Below are positions 1 to 7,371 of a stretch of 64,000 nucleotides of DNA, in pieces. Positions within the stretch are counted from its first letter, which is position 1. Each line of letters begins with the position of its first letter. The DNA is from a bacterium 336/3 (GTDB lineage: Bacteria; Bacteroidota; Bacteroidia; Cytophagales; Thermonemataceae). The stretch covers positions 4,048,551 through 4,112,550 of the forward strand of contig LJIE01000001.1 in assembly GCA_001281695.1 (NCBI GenBank), in the 5' to 3' direction. The translations under genes were made by a program, and so were the position numbers. The notes under the pieces are model-generated. The model was not told where the DNA came from. It was given only the letters and a program-made list of their open reading frames with translations, and did not search any database.

Positions 1-144
1 GTTTTTCATTTCTTCCATCAAGGCTGGAACTTTACCTTTTTTGGCAATAAACTCCAATCTGAATGCCTCCAACGAATCTTTGGTTTCTATTTTATAGTTT
101 TGTACTTCTTCCGTGAGCTGGCTTATTTGTTCAAAAAGATTCAT
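1..144 (-). CDS. pheS: Phenylalanine--tRNA ligase alpha subunit, N-terminal fragment (cut by window edge)
   Basis: Only the first 48 codons lie in the window, reading from an ATG at 144 out through base 1. The peptide begins MNLFEQISQLTEEV and continues with a charged helical stretch ending in a KKGKVPALMEEM-type segment. This matches the N-terminal coiled-coil arm of PheS, which binds tRNA-Phe and is followed by the class II catalytic core. The catalytic motifs are outside the window, so the call rests on the arm alone. It is transcribed divergently from the barrel gene starting at 238. Confidence 0.75.
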   Translation of the reverse strand, partial: MNLFEQISQLTEEVQNYKIETKDSLEAFRLEFIAKKGKVPALMEEMKN

Positions 145-237
145 AACTGTCAATCAATAAAAAATTCCTAAATTATCATTTTGCAATTTTACTAAAAAAA
201 TGTTTATTTGTTTGTAGAAAACTCAAACTTTAGTTTT

Positions 238-1188
238 ATGAAAACTTTATTATCTCTCTTTTTTGCTCTTATTCTATCACTAAAAAGTTTTGGACAAGGA
301 TGTAGTGATGCTGGTTTTTGTACTATGGGTGCTATGCGACCAGACCAACACAGAAGTAAGTTTATCAACCTAAAATTAAATTCGTTAGAATTTACACAAC
401 ACTTTGGATATACAAAATTTGGCGATTATATCCTTTCATACATTGCCGATGTAGATTTTAAGATAAGCCCAAAGGTAACTCTTCATTTAAAGCTTCCCTA
501 TACTTTTGTTTTTAACAAAATGCCTACTGTTCATGGAATTGGAGATATTTCGTTGAGTGCAACCAAATTATTAGTACAAAAAGAAAATTTCCAAATTGCT
601 GGTACATTAGGGGGCAAAATACCCACCAATGGAAGCGACTTAAGCCATAATGGTATTCCTTTGCCAAGCTATTACCAAACCAGTTTGGGTACTTACGATT
701 TGGTAGCTGGTTTGGGGGTTAGTTATAAAGATTGGCTTTTTTCAACAGGTTATCAAATGGCATTTAATCGTATGAAAAATCAGTTTTTAAGATATACTGA
801 GAATGGTGTGTTGCATAATTCGTTTGATGGTACAGAATTTGCTGAAGAAGGAAATGCCTATGCAAATTCAAAAGAACTACAGCGTAAACCTGATGTGATG
901 TTGCGTGTGGAACGTAATTTTAGGGTGGGTCGGTTCAATGCACATCTTGGTATTTTAAATATTTACAGATTGGCTAATGATGAAGCCACTAATTTTAAAG
1001 GACAAAGAATAGAGATTGCTGAAAGCAAAGGACTCACAGTCAATGGTTTGATTGGAGCAGGCTATCGTCTTTCTGCTCATTCTGCAATCAAAGTACTTTT
1101 TGGGCGTAAATTAACTACTAAGGAACGAAACCCTGATGGTTTGAGTCGAGAGTATGTAAATAACATCAGTTACGAAATCAGGTTTTAA
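238..1188 (+). CDS. Secreted outer-membrane beta-barrel protein, function unknown
   Basis: The protein has 316 residues when started at the ATG at 238, which puts a clean signal peptide at the N-terminus (MKTLLSLFFALILSLKSFGQ, cleaved before GCSDAGFC). A TTG start at 208 would add ten residues in front of the signal peptide and is less likely. The mature part alternates short aromatic-ended strands with Gly/Asn turns and ends in an aromatic residue (YEIRF), as in outer-membrane barrels. Two cysteines directly after the cleavage site (GCSDAGFC) are distinctive. It resembles the broad Bacteroidota outer-membrane transporter-like group, but no substrate can be read from the sequence. The next gene starts 7 bp later, so they may be cotranscribed. 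Confidence 0.6.
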   Translation: MKTLLSLFFALILSLKSFGQGCSDAGFCTMGAMRPDQHRSKFINLKLNSLEFTQHFGYTKFGDYILSYIADVDFKISPKVTLHLKLPYTFVFNKMPTVHGIGDISLSATKLLVQKENFQIAGTLGGKIPTNGSDLSHNGIPLPSYYQTSLGTYDLVAGLGVSYKDWLFSTGYQMAFNRMKNQFLRYTENGVLHNSFDGTEFAEEGNAYANSKELQRKPDVMLRVERNFRVGRFNAHLGILNIYRLANDEATNFKGQRIEIAESKGLTVNGLIGAGYRLSAHSAIKVLFGRKLTTKERNPDGLSREYVNNISYEIRF

Positions 1189-1195
1189 ATATTTT

Positions 1196-2116
1196 ATGAC
1201 AAACTTAAATTTAGAAGATTTTAGAAAGCCTATTATTCATGAAAATGATGAAAATCTTAATTACAATGATGGCTTAAATATCAATTATAATCGCATACCT
1301 CTATTTTATAAAGATATACATTTTACTGGATCTACCATTCATCAAGATGGTGAAAGTTATAGAGTTATAGAATATGTGAATGGTTTGATGGAAGGCAAAA
1401 ATTGTCTTTTCTCTAATAATATGCTACTTTCCGAAGTATTTTATGACTATGGCTATGAAACACATGGCAAAACATGGTATGAAAATGGTCATCAGGAGTC
1501 TGTTTGGGAAAGATATACAGCTAAAACATGGGATGAAAAGGGTTCTTTGATTTATGAAAAATATGTAGACCCTGATACAGAAGCATCTGAAGAGTTCTTT
1601 TATTTTACTGATGGAGGTTTAAAATTTAAGCAGTTTACAAATCTTCAAATTTGTGTAAAAGAGTATTATGCTCCCAATCAAGAGCATCTTCTTACTCAAA
1701 AAATATATTTTCATACTTCACCTATCACTGATGAAGTAATTTATAATCATGAAGCTCTTGAAAAATGGTATTTTGATGTATTAGACTATGAATCTCAAAG
1801 TCTTGATATGGAGCATTTTCCAAAAGATGTGAGTTATAGAATGCACTTAATTTGGATGTGGTTTTGGGAAGTTTTAAAAAGAGATAAAGATTTATTTATC
1901 AATATTTTATATCGTTTATTACAACACCCACAAAAAAGTGTTGTCAATAGTTGTGTTCAAATTGTAGCTTATCACAGATTTTTAGAGCCTATTCAAACGC
2001 TTTATCATCAAGTTTCAGGAGACAATGATTCTTTGAACACTCTTTTTGATGAAATAAAAAAACAACAAAGCCTGATGGATACCAACAACCCAGATAGAAA
2101 AATGAAAACTCTCTAA
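1196..2116 (+). CDS. MORN/YwqK-type repeat protein
   Basis: This is a 306-residue protein without a signal peptide. Residues about 50-120 carry repeats of the type V-NGLMEGK, HGKTWYENG and WDEKGSLIYEKY, which match the MORN_2 repeats often annotated as YwqK-family antitoxin; that annotation name is not evidence of antitoxin activity. The C-terminal third (about 200-290) is predicted helical with many aromatic and charged residues and matches nothing I recognise. It lies 7 bp after the barrel gene and 3 bp before the next ORF, suggesting a three-gene transcript. Confidence 0.55.
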   Translation: MTNLNLEDFRKPIIHENDENLNYNDGLNINYNRIPLFYKDIHFTGSTIHQDGESYRVIEYVNGLMEGKNCLFSNNMLLSEVFYDYGYETHGKTWYENGHQESVWERYTAKTWDEKGSLIYEKYVDPDTEASEEFFYFTDGGLKFKQFTNLQICVKEYYAPNQEHLLTQKIYFHTSPITDEVIYNHEALEKWYFDVLDYESQSLDMEHFPKDVSYRMHLIWMWFWEVLKRDKDLFINILYRLLQHPQKSVVNSCVQIVAYHRFLEPIQTLYHQVSGDNDSLNTLFDEIKKQQSLMDTNNPDRKMKTL

Positions 2117-2119
2117 AAT

Positions 2120-2488
2120 ATGCAAATTCAGCCTTTTATTTTAGAGAAAAAACTTCATATTTTTGATGGTAGAGAGCCTGATGATTGGAATCAAAAAATT
2201 GTTTTATTGCCAGAAAATACTCTGTTCGACTTCTCTTTAGCAGAATTAGTATCTTTTAATTCTCTTCCAGAAAAGCTTGGAGTAGATATTTTTGAATACC
2301 TTAGAACCTATTACAAAAATTTATACTCACCTCTAAAAGGAAGTGACTCTCTAAGTTTGCATTATTATATTCGCCTTGATAAAGCAACTCTTCACAGTTT
2401 CCTTATCATTGTTAGTTTTGGAGAGTTTCAGCCTACAAGATACAAAGTTCATTTAGAAGGCATTTGGTTACTTGCAGGTGATAGATAG
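2120..2488 (+). CDS. Hypothetical protein
   Basis: This 122-residue ORF starts 3 bp after the MORN-repeat gene stops and ends immediately before the convergent ATP-grasp gene at 2489. The sequence is mixed alpha/beta with no signal peptide, membrane segment or cysteine. I do not recognise the family. The tight spacing suggests it is cotranscribed with, and perhaps works with, the MORN-repeat protein. Confidence 0.5.
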   Translation: MQIQPFILEKKLHIFDGREPDDWNQKIVLLPENTLFDFSLAELVSFNSLPEKLGVDIFEYLRTYYKNLYSPLKGSDSLSLHYYIRLDKATLHSFLIIVSFGEFQPTRYKVHLEGIWLLAGDR

Positions 2489-3517
2489 CTATTTTTTTAC
2501 ACTTACTGTAAAATGTTTCCAATAGGTTTTGATAATTACTGAAAAGGGTACTGGTTTTATACCATTTTTAATATTTTCTATAGCAATTTTTCCAATAATA
2601 CGCCAATGACGAATCAAATCGCGATAGGCTCTAAAAACTGTATAAGAGATGTCATAAATATGCCCCGGTTCAGAACTTACGCCATTCAATTCTAAAATCT
2701 TGATATTTTTACCTTCGTATAGATCTTCAATACTTTTTACTCTCAAATCGAATCTTCCATAGTAAAAACCATCTATGGATTCGGCGATTTTATCAAAAAC
2801 CTGATGTACATCTTCGTTGATAAAATGATTGTAATTGATAAATCGAGTACCTTTACAATGATTTCCGATAGGCTCAAGCAATATTTTTTCATCTTTTTGA
2901 GGAATTAAACTCATCAAATCCTTTTTTTCTTCCCATAGACGAGGTATTTGCATTTGACTTCTGGGGTCTTTTTCCATCAGTTTGGCAACAGGAGAAACAC
3001 CATCTCCTACTACAGAAAGAAACTCTTTACCAGTGAGGGATGTAACTTTTCCCTTGGTAGAGTTAGGCATTTTGTTGTACAAAACACCTAATTCTACCTC
3101 AAAAGAAATGTATTCTTGAATAATATATGGATTTGTATTCGTTCTGTGATATTCTTCTAATTCTTCTATACTTGTAATTTTAGCCACATGAAAGCCTCTT
3201 TCTCCTACATCAGGTTTGGCTATAATAGGAAACTCTATTTGTTCTTTTTCAAGAATTTCTTTAAGGTTTTCGAAAGTAAGATTTTCAACATATAAATATT
3301 TCGGCAAATAATTTTTGTCTATTTTATCTAGAATATCTCTTTTACTTTCGCCAAAAAAGCCTCCTAATTCTATACCAGGGTTTACTACACTAAAATAAGC
3401 AAATGAGCGTGTACGCAAAGACCAATATACCCAATAGGGCAACATAGGCAAATAAAATGCCCACCAAGTCCAATATTCAAATTTAAGTATCTTTACTAAA
3501 AATAAGGGTAAACGCAT
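2489..3517 (-). CDS. ATP-grasp family ligase-like protein with hydrophobic N-terminus
   Basis: The protein has 342 residues. Residues 15-35 are strongly aromatic and hydrophobic and probably associate with the membrane. From about residue 95 an ATP-grasp fold follows: the nucleotide-binding strand PIIAKPDVGERGFHV, the adenine-side YIIQEYIS, and the metal-binding ILELNGVSSEPGH near residue 275. ATP-grasp enzymes activate a carboxylate as acyl-phosphate and join it to an amine or thiol. The layout is closest to D-Ala-D-Ala-ligase-like members, but the substrate is unknown. It is the last gene after YHS and DoxX, 9 bp behind DoxX. Confidence 0.65.
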   Translation of the reverse strand: MRLPLFLVKILKFEYWTWWAFYLPMLPYWVYWSLRTRSFAYFSVVNPGIELGGFFGESKRDILDKIDKNYLPKYLYVENLTFENLKEILEKEQIEFPIIAKPDVGERGFHVAKITSIEELEEYHRTNTNPYIIQEYISFEVELGVLYNKMPNSTKGKVTSLTGKEFLSVVGDGVSPVAKLMEKDPRSQMQIPRLWEEKKDLMSLIPQKDEKILLEPIGNHCKGTRFINYNHFINEDVHQVFDKIAESIDGFYYGRFDLRVKSIEDLYEGKNIKILELNGVSSEPGHIYDISYTVFRAYRDLIRHWRIIGKIAIENIKNGIKPVPFSVIIKTYWKHFTVSVKK

Positions 3518-3526
3518 TATATTGGG

Positions 3527-3919
3527 TTATTTATTTAATTTACTCTTGATAATCATTAGTATTTTTTCTTTATCCAATAAAAGTAAAATACCAGAACTCA
3601 AAAGTACAACAAAAGCCAAAATAAACAAATAACCGCCATCTCCTTGAATTTCTATTCCCAATAAAAATATGTGTGAAGCTATTGCTCCTGCCATAATACC
3701 AGCACTTAGAAAAGCACCTATATATCTTACAGAAGGTATTAGGAGTAGAATAGATGCTATCAATTCGGCAACTCCTGTTCCAATTCTACCCCATGGTTCC
3801 ATACCTACTGCTGTAAAAATATAGACACTTTCAGGATTAGCCGTAAATTTAAAATAAAGGGTTTGTAGCATAATAATGGCAGCTACTAAAGAAAGTACCC
3901 AAGGCAAGTATTTTTTCAT
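3527..3919 (-). CDS. DoxX-like integral membrane protein
   Basis: This 130-residue protein has four hydrophobic segments and a short charged tail (DKEKILMIIKSKLNK). The first loop has the DoxX-family pattern LYFKFTANPESVYIF-x-AVGMEPWGR, followed by G-x-AELIASILLL. DoxX-like proteins are small inner-membrane proteins associated with redox or thiol stress, and their biochemical role is often unclear. It sits 19 bp after the YHS gene and 9 bp before the ATP-grasp gene, so the three probably form one operon. Confidence 0.7.
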   Translation of the reverse strand: MKKYLPWVLSLVAAIIMLQTLYFKFTANPESVYIFTAVGMEPWGRIGTGVAELIASILLLIPSVRYIGAFLSAGIMAGAIASHIFLLGIEIQGDGGYLFILAFVVLLSSGILLLLDKEKILMIIKSKLNK

Positions 3920-3938
3920 AATTTTTAAGATTTTAAGC

Positions 3939-4406
3939 TTATCTATATACGTTTTGCCAGTTTTTATCTGCTTTTGTTTTCAGATTTGTTTCATCCTCAT
4001 TCCAATCGTCTAAAGTATTACTGAAAAAGTCTTTATAAAACAGAAATAAACGTCCATTTTTTACTTTGTAGTTTTTTATATCTACTTCTACTTTTGTTCC
4101 TTTTGCTCCCATCGCATAAGCACACCAGCCACCATAAGCAGGTTCATATTTAGATGGATTTGCCTTAAAAGCTGTAAGGTTAGCCTGAGAACTAAAATAA
4201 TATGTAACACCCTGATAAAAGGTGCTATACTTTGAATCTCCTTTTACAGGTTTTGTTAGAGTGAAATAACTCACTACATCATAACCTTCTAAAGCCAGAC
4301 TACTTTTTGAAACATTGTAATGTTTCTTTCTTTTTGCTGTTTCGTCTTGGGCTATAATACTATTTGAAGCCAATAACAGCATGATTAACAATAAGATATT
4401 CTTCAT
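3939..4406 (-). CDS. Exported YHS-domain protein
   Basis: The protein has 155 residues with a signal peptide (first 19 residues, ending SIIAQ). The mature part has the YHS pattern of the secreted form: ALEGYDVVSYF near residue 40, GVTYYFSSQANLTAFKANP near 70, and YEPAYGGWCAYAM near 87-100. YHS domains are small, putatively metal-binding modules; the role of the secreted form is not established. It is the first gene of a probable operon with DoxX and ATP-grasp genes. Its start codon lies inside a 12-bp inverted repeat (4404-4432), and a CRP-like palindrome lies just upstream. Confidence 0.75.
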   Translation of the reverse strand: MKNILLLIMLLLASNSIIAQDETAKRKKHYNVSKSSLALEGYDVVSYFTLTKPVKGDSKYSTFYQGVTYYFSSQANLTAFKANPSKYEPAYGGWCAYAMGAKGTKVEVDIKNYKVKNGRLFLFYKDFFSNTLDDWNEDETNLKTKADKNWQNVYR

Positions 4407-4432
4407 AATTTTGTTTTTTTAACAAAATTATG
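4404..4432 (-). promoter_or_regulatory. Inverted repeat spanning -7 element and start codon of the YHS gene
   Basis: Two perfect 12-base arms (4404-4415 and 4421-4432) flank a 5-base A/T spacer. One arm contains the ATG of the YHS gene. The other contains TAATTTTG (minus strand 4430-4423), a match to the Bacteroidota -7 consensus TAnnTTTG. It may act as a repressor operator, as an mRNA hairpin if transcription starts further upstream, or as a weak terminator of the crp gene. Confidence 0.5.
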
Positions 4433-4451
4433 GGTTTATAAAATATCTTTT

Positions 4452-4467
4452 TGTCAGCTATCTGACA
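4452..4467. promoter_or_regulatory. CRP-like palindrome (TGTCA-N6-TGACA) upstream of the YHS gene
   Basis: The 16-bp perfect palindrome TGTCAGATAGCTGACA (minus-strand sense) has the half-site length and 6-bp spacing of classical CRP sites (TGTGA-N6-TCACA), with the fourth base of each half changed. Its centre at 4459.5 lies about 41-42 bp upstream of the start point implied by the -7 element at 4423-4430, the geometry of class II activator sites. It overlaps the end of the crp-type gene itself. Binding is inferred. Confidence 0.5.
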
Positions 4468-5162
4468 TTATCAAATATTTTTAAATTAGGAATAACCATC
4501 ATTTTTCTACTTTTACATAATATTTTACCTTCTTCTTCTAATTTGTTGATAGCAGAGGTAACGGATTGCCTTGAAGAGGCTATGTATTCAGCAATTTCCT
4601 GATGTGTAAGCAACATAGACATTTCGGTACTTCCATCTATGCGTTCTTTTCCATGTTTGAAGGCATATTCTTGAAAAAAATTCATCAGCCTTGTTTCTAC
4701 ATCTTTAAATACAATATCACTGTATTTTTGCTGGAAAGATATAAGCTTTTCGCCTATAAAAGATGTATATTTGAGCATTAAACAAGGATTTTTTTCTAAA
4801 ACCTGCTTAAAGTGATTGATTTCAAAGCTACATAAAGAAATAGTTTTACTCAACGCCTTTGCATATTCGTAACGTTGAGACTTTTGGTGCATGTTTGAGA
4901 AGTGAATACAACCGAATATATCGTGGTCTTGCAGTATTTCTGTGATAATTTCTTTTCCTTCATCATCCTGATAACAAACCTTCACTATTCCTTCTTTTAC
5001 AATATACAAGCGTTTTGAGTCTGTATCAGAAAAATTGATAGTTTCCTCTTTTTGAGCATTTTTGTAATTGGAGATAATACACAAATCTTTTACCTCTGAG
5101 TCGTTGAGCATCTCAAATAACTTATGATTTCTTAAATACCAATATTTTATATTTTCAGTCAT
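4458..5162 (-). CDS. Crp/Fnr-family transcriptional regulator
   Basis: This 234-residue protein has a cyclic-nucleotide-binding-like beta-roll (about residues 25-120, with YIVKEGIVKVCYQDDEGKE), a dimerisation helix (about 125-165) and a C-terminal winged HTH (about 180-225, LLTHQEIAEYIASSRQSV). There is no N-terminal cysteine cluster of the FNR Fe-S type. In the recognition helix, Arg198 aligns with Arg180 of E. coli CRP and Gln199 with Glu181. It overlaps the LysE gene by 8 bp. It probably regulates the adjacent YHS operon through the palindrome at 4452. The effector is unknown. Confidence 0.85.
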   Translation of the reverse strand: MTENIKYWYLRNHKLFEMLNDSEVKDLCIISNYKNAQKEETINFSDTDSKRLYIVKEGIVKVCYQDDEGKEIITEILQDHDIFGCIHFSNMHQKSQRYEYAKALSKTISLCSFEINHFKQVLEKNPCLMLKYTSFIGEKLISFQQKYSDIVFKDVETRLMNFFQEYAFKHGKERIDGSTEMSMLLTHQEIAEYIASSRQSVTSAINKLEEEGKILCKSRKMMVIPNLKIFDNVR

Positions 5163-5781
5163 GGTATAATGAATAGATTTGTTGTAGTCCTATCAATAGA
5201 AATAAGATAGCTAAGATTCTATTATAGAGATTATTACTTAAGAATTTAAGAATTATATTTTTATATCGTGTAATGGTAAAGACGATAGATATTAAAAGTA
5301 AAAACGCCCCTAAACCTGCTCCTAAGATAAAGAAAAAATAATCAATTTTTTCATCAATCACTAAAAAACTATATGAATTAAAAACCACTTGCACAGATAA
5401 CCAAAAAGGCATAAGTTGTGGATTTAACATTCCCAAAGAAAAACCTTTTGAAAGATTTTTCAGTAAATTTTGATGGTATTTATTTTCTTTTGGTGCTTCT
5501 GGTGCTTTATTTTTCTTAAAGAAGTAAAAAAATGCTAATACAATAAGAATAATGGCTATTATAATTTTAAGTGTTTTAAAAAATGTTGGATTGCTAATCA
5601 GAAATGAGCCTGCAAATACTGCCAAAAAGCAATATATGAACTCTGGCAAGCTACCTCCTACTGCCACCCAAAAAGCATTTTTTCGATTTTGATGAATAGC
5701 AGTATCAATCACAGATAAATTGACAGGTCCTAATTGTAATGAACCAATAAAACTTGCTATAATCGAAAATAATAAAATCAT
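5155..5781 (-). CDS. LysE-family amino-acid exporter-like membrane protein
   Basis: The 208-residue protein has six hydrophobic segments and the LysE/RhtB N-terminal signature FIGSLQLGPVNLSVI, followed by the NRKNAFWVAVGGSLPEFIY loop. LysE-type carriers export amino acids or similar small metabolites across the inner membrane. The ATG at 5781 is preferred because a start at 5805 would run into the preceding DUF3667 gene, whose stop is at 5783. The 3' end overlaps the crp-type gene by 8 bp, so translation of the pair is probably coupled. The substrate is unknown. Confidence 0.75.
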   Translation of the reverse strand: MILLFSIIASFIGSLQLGPVNLSVIDTAIHQNRKNAFWVAVGGSLPEFIYCFLAVFAGSFLISNPTFFKTLKIIIAIILIVLAFFYFFKKNKAPEAPKENKYHQNLLKNLSKGFSLGMLNPQLMPFWLSVQVVFNSYSFLVIDEKIDYFFFILGAGLGAFLLLISIVFTITRYKNIILKFLSNNLYNRILAILFLLIGLQQIYSLYHD

Positions 5782-5782
5782 T

Positions 5783-6553
5783 TTATAAAGTAGAAAAAAT
5801 ATCAAATATTGGTCTGAAAATATAGTAAACTAAAGCATTTAGACCAAATTGTAAGAAATAACTTACAAATACAACTGCAATTGCCCTAAATAACTTGGGT
5901 AATAATTTTCCATCAAAAAAAGTAATATAAACCCAAATATTGAAAAGAATCGTTGAAAAAGTATAAACTCCTAAAAGAATTTCTTTACTGGTAGGCAAAA
6001 ATTCATCAAAAGGGACTAAAAAAACTAAAAACAACAATTGTTGGGCTGTAATAAACGTGTTGAGTACAATACTTTCGCCTAAAAGAATACCATATCTTCT
6101 AAAAAAAACATACGTATAAAATGCAAAAACAGGAATAGCCACAATATTTACCATTGAAGGATAATTCTCTGAATATTTAAAAAAATCATTAAAAAATTGT
6201 TTGTATTCATTGAAAAAACTTATCTGATAAATACCTGTTTGAGTATTATTATTCATAATCGCTGTTGCCTCATTAGAGAAAAAGTGATAACGATTATTAA
6301 GTAATGAAATAAGTGTAGCTATTACAATCAGGTATTCCAAAGAGTTATATAAATATTGCCGAAAACCTCGTAGTACATTCTTTATTGCCTTGGCTGGTCT
6401 GATAGTAAGCTCTATAGCTGTATGAACTATTTTTTTTTGTCCTAAATGATAAATAGAATTCAAAAACTCTGTTACTAATCCTTTTAAGGTATAACGCTCA
6501 GAATTATAACCTAATTTCAATTCTTTAATTCGTTTTTGAGATAATTTGGGCAT
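5783..6553 (-). CDS. DUF3667-like membrane protein lacking the zinc-ribbon N-terminus
   Basis: The protein has 256 residues. Residues 20-75 carry the DUF3667 pattern (TLKGLVTEFLNSIYHL, then IRPAKAIKNVLRGFRQYLYN and a membrane segment), followed by four or five more transmembrane stretches. Typical family members begin with a CxxC zinc ribbon; here the ORF begins MPKLSQKRIKEL and has no such ribbon, so this may be a shorter subfamily. The function of the family is unknown. It is the first gene of the run with LysE and the Crp-type regulator. Confidence 0.55.
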   Translation of the reverse strand: MPKLSQKRIKELKLGYNSERYTLKGLVTEFLNSIYHLGQKKIVHTAIELTIRPAKAIKNVLRGFRQYLYNSLEYLIVIATLISLLNNRYHFFSNEATAIMNNNTQTGIYQISFFNEYKQFFNDFFKYSENYPSMVNIVAIPVFAFYTYVFFRRYGILLGESIVLNTFITAQQLLFLVFLVPFDEFLPTSKEILLGVYTFSTILFNIWVYITFFDGKLLPKLFRAIAVVFVSYFLQFGLNALVYYIFRPIFDIFSTL

Positions 6554-6632
6554 ATAATTATTCGTTTAATTGGAGTTTATATTAAAATAGACGTTTTTTT
6601 CTTATTTCCTTACAAATTTTTGTGAAAATATT

Positions 6633-6664
6633 TTTGTAAAAACAAAAATATATATCTACATTTG
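6633..6664 (+). promoter_or_regulatory. Promoter of tRNA-Arg
   Basis: TTTG at 6633-6636 and TACATTTG at 6657-6664 are separated by 20 bp and match the Bacteroidota -33 (TTTG) and -7 (TAnnTTTG) elements. The expected start point near 6670 is about 28 bp before the mature tRNA. Confidence 0.6.
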
Positions 6665-6697
6665 CACCCACTAAATTACTATCGTCTGATAGTAGCT

Positions 6698-6771
6698 GGT
6701 TCCGTAGCTCAGCTGGATAGAGCAACTGCCTTCTAAGCAGTAGGTCATTGGTTCGAATCCAATCGGAATCA
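6698..6771 (+). tRNA. tRNA-Arg (anticodon TCT)
   Basis: A complete 74-nt cloverleaf can be folded by eye. The acceptor stem pairs 6698-6704 with 6764-6770, with discriminator A at 6771. The D stem is GCTC/GAGC. The anticodon stem ACTGC/GCAGT encloses CTTCTAA with TCT at 6732-6734. The T arm has stem ATTGG/CCAAT and loop TTCGAAT. CCA is not encoded. It reads AGA codons, which are heavily used in this AT-rich genome. Confidence 0.97.
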
Positions 6772-6773
6772 CG

Positions 6774-6806
6774 AAAAAGCCCCAATTCTAAGAATTGGGG
6801 CTTTTT
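6774..6806 (+). terminator. Rho-independent terminator of tRNA-Arg
   Basis: A 12-bp GC-centred stem (AAGCCCCAATTC / GAATTGGGGCTT) with a 3-nt loop and a T run starts 3 nt after the tRNA. Confidence 0.9.
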
Positions 6807-6907
6807 ATTTTTCTTTACTTTCATCTAATATTCTCTCTGATTCTTATTAATATTTCCAATCAAAAGAATGCAAAACCAAAACGGAAGGAATAAAAAATAT
6901 AGACTAA

Positions 6908-7301
6908 TTATTTTTTTTCTAAAATAATATCAAAAACCTTTCCATCTTCTGTATTAACCATCTGTCCCTTCATATAACTCATATCAGTTTTATAAAACAA
7001 ACTTATATTAGCTGTTTCTTTTTGATTTGTGTACTCTTGAATGTTTATTCTAATAGGAGAGAAATCTTTAAATTCTTCTTTTTTTTGATTTTTTAAAAAA
7101 ATGAAGTACAGTTAATTGGAAGTTTCCCGACTCTACCTGTGTAAGTATATCTTACAGTATCATAAGTATCTTCTTTTTCTGTATTTTGCTTTGGTATAGT
7201 ATCTTGAGGCTTTTTTATTTTCTCACTTTGCTGAACAGAACTAGTCTTATCATTTTTACATGATACAAAAAATAAATAAAGTCCTATAACATCGTTTTCA
7301 T
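6908..7301 (-). pseudogene. Decayed lipoprotein gene with two frameshifts
   Basis: From an ATG at 7301 the frame reads MKTM-L and stops at once, but one base out of frame it continues as GLYLFFVSCKND, a signal peptide ending in a lipobox cysteine. That second frame runs to NCTSFF and stops inside a T7A6 homopolymer near 7094-7106. Adding one T there would continue a frame through KDFSPIRINIQEYTN to a stop at 6908. So about 130 codons of a small lipoprotein are broken twice. It lies directly downstream of the intact lipoprotein gene and may once have been part of that operon. A sequencing error could explain the homopolymer break but less easily both. Confidence 0.6.
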
Positions 7302-7371
7302 TATAAAAAGTCTTTTTTTAACTTTGACTCTGCTAACTATCATGATAACCTTAATTCCATAATAATAAATT

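Noticed and set aside
6698..6806. tRNA-Arg as an integration (att) site for the 6.9-12.6 kb accessory-looking genes
   Set aside because: No integrase gene and no repeated copy of the tRNA 3' end was found up to 12.6 kb or elsewhere in the window.
6582..6824. 80-codon minus-strand ORF containing SDWIRTNDLLLRRQLLYPAEL
   Set aside because: It is the antisense reading of tRNA-Arg (6698-6771) and its terminator. This peptide is a well-known annotation artefact of the tRNA gene.
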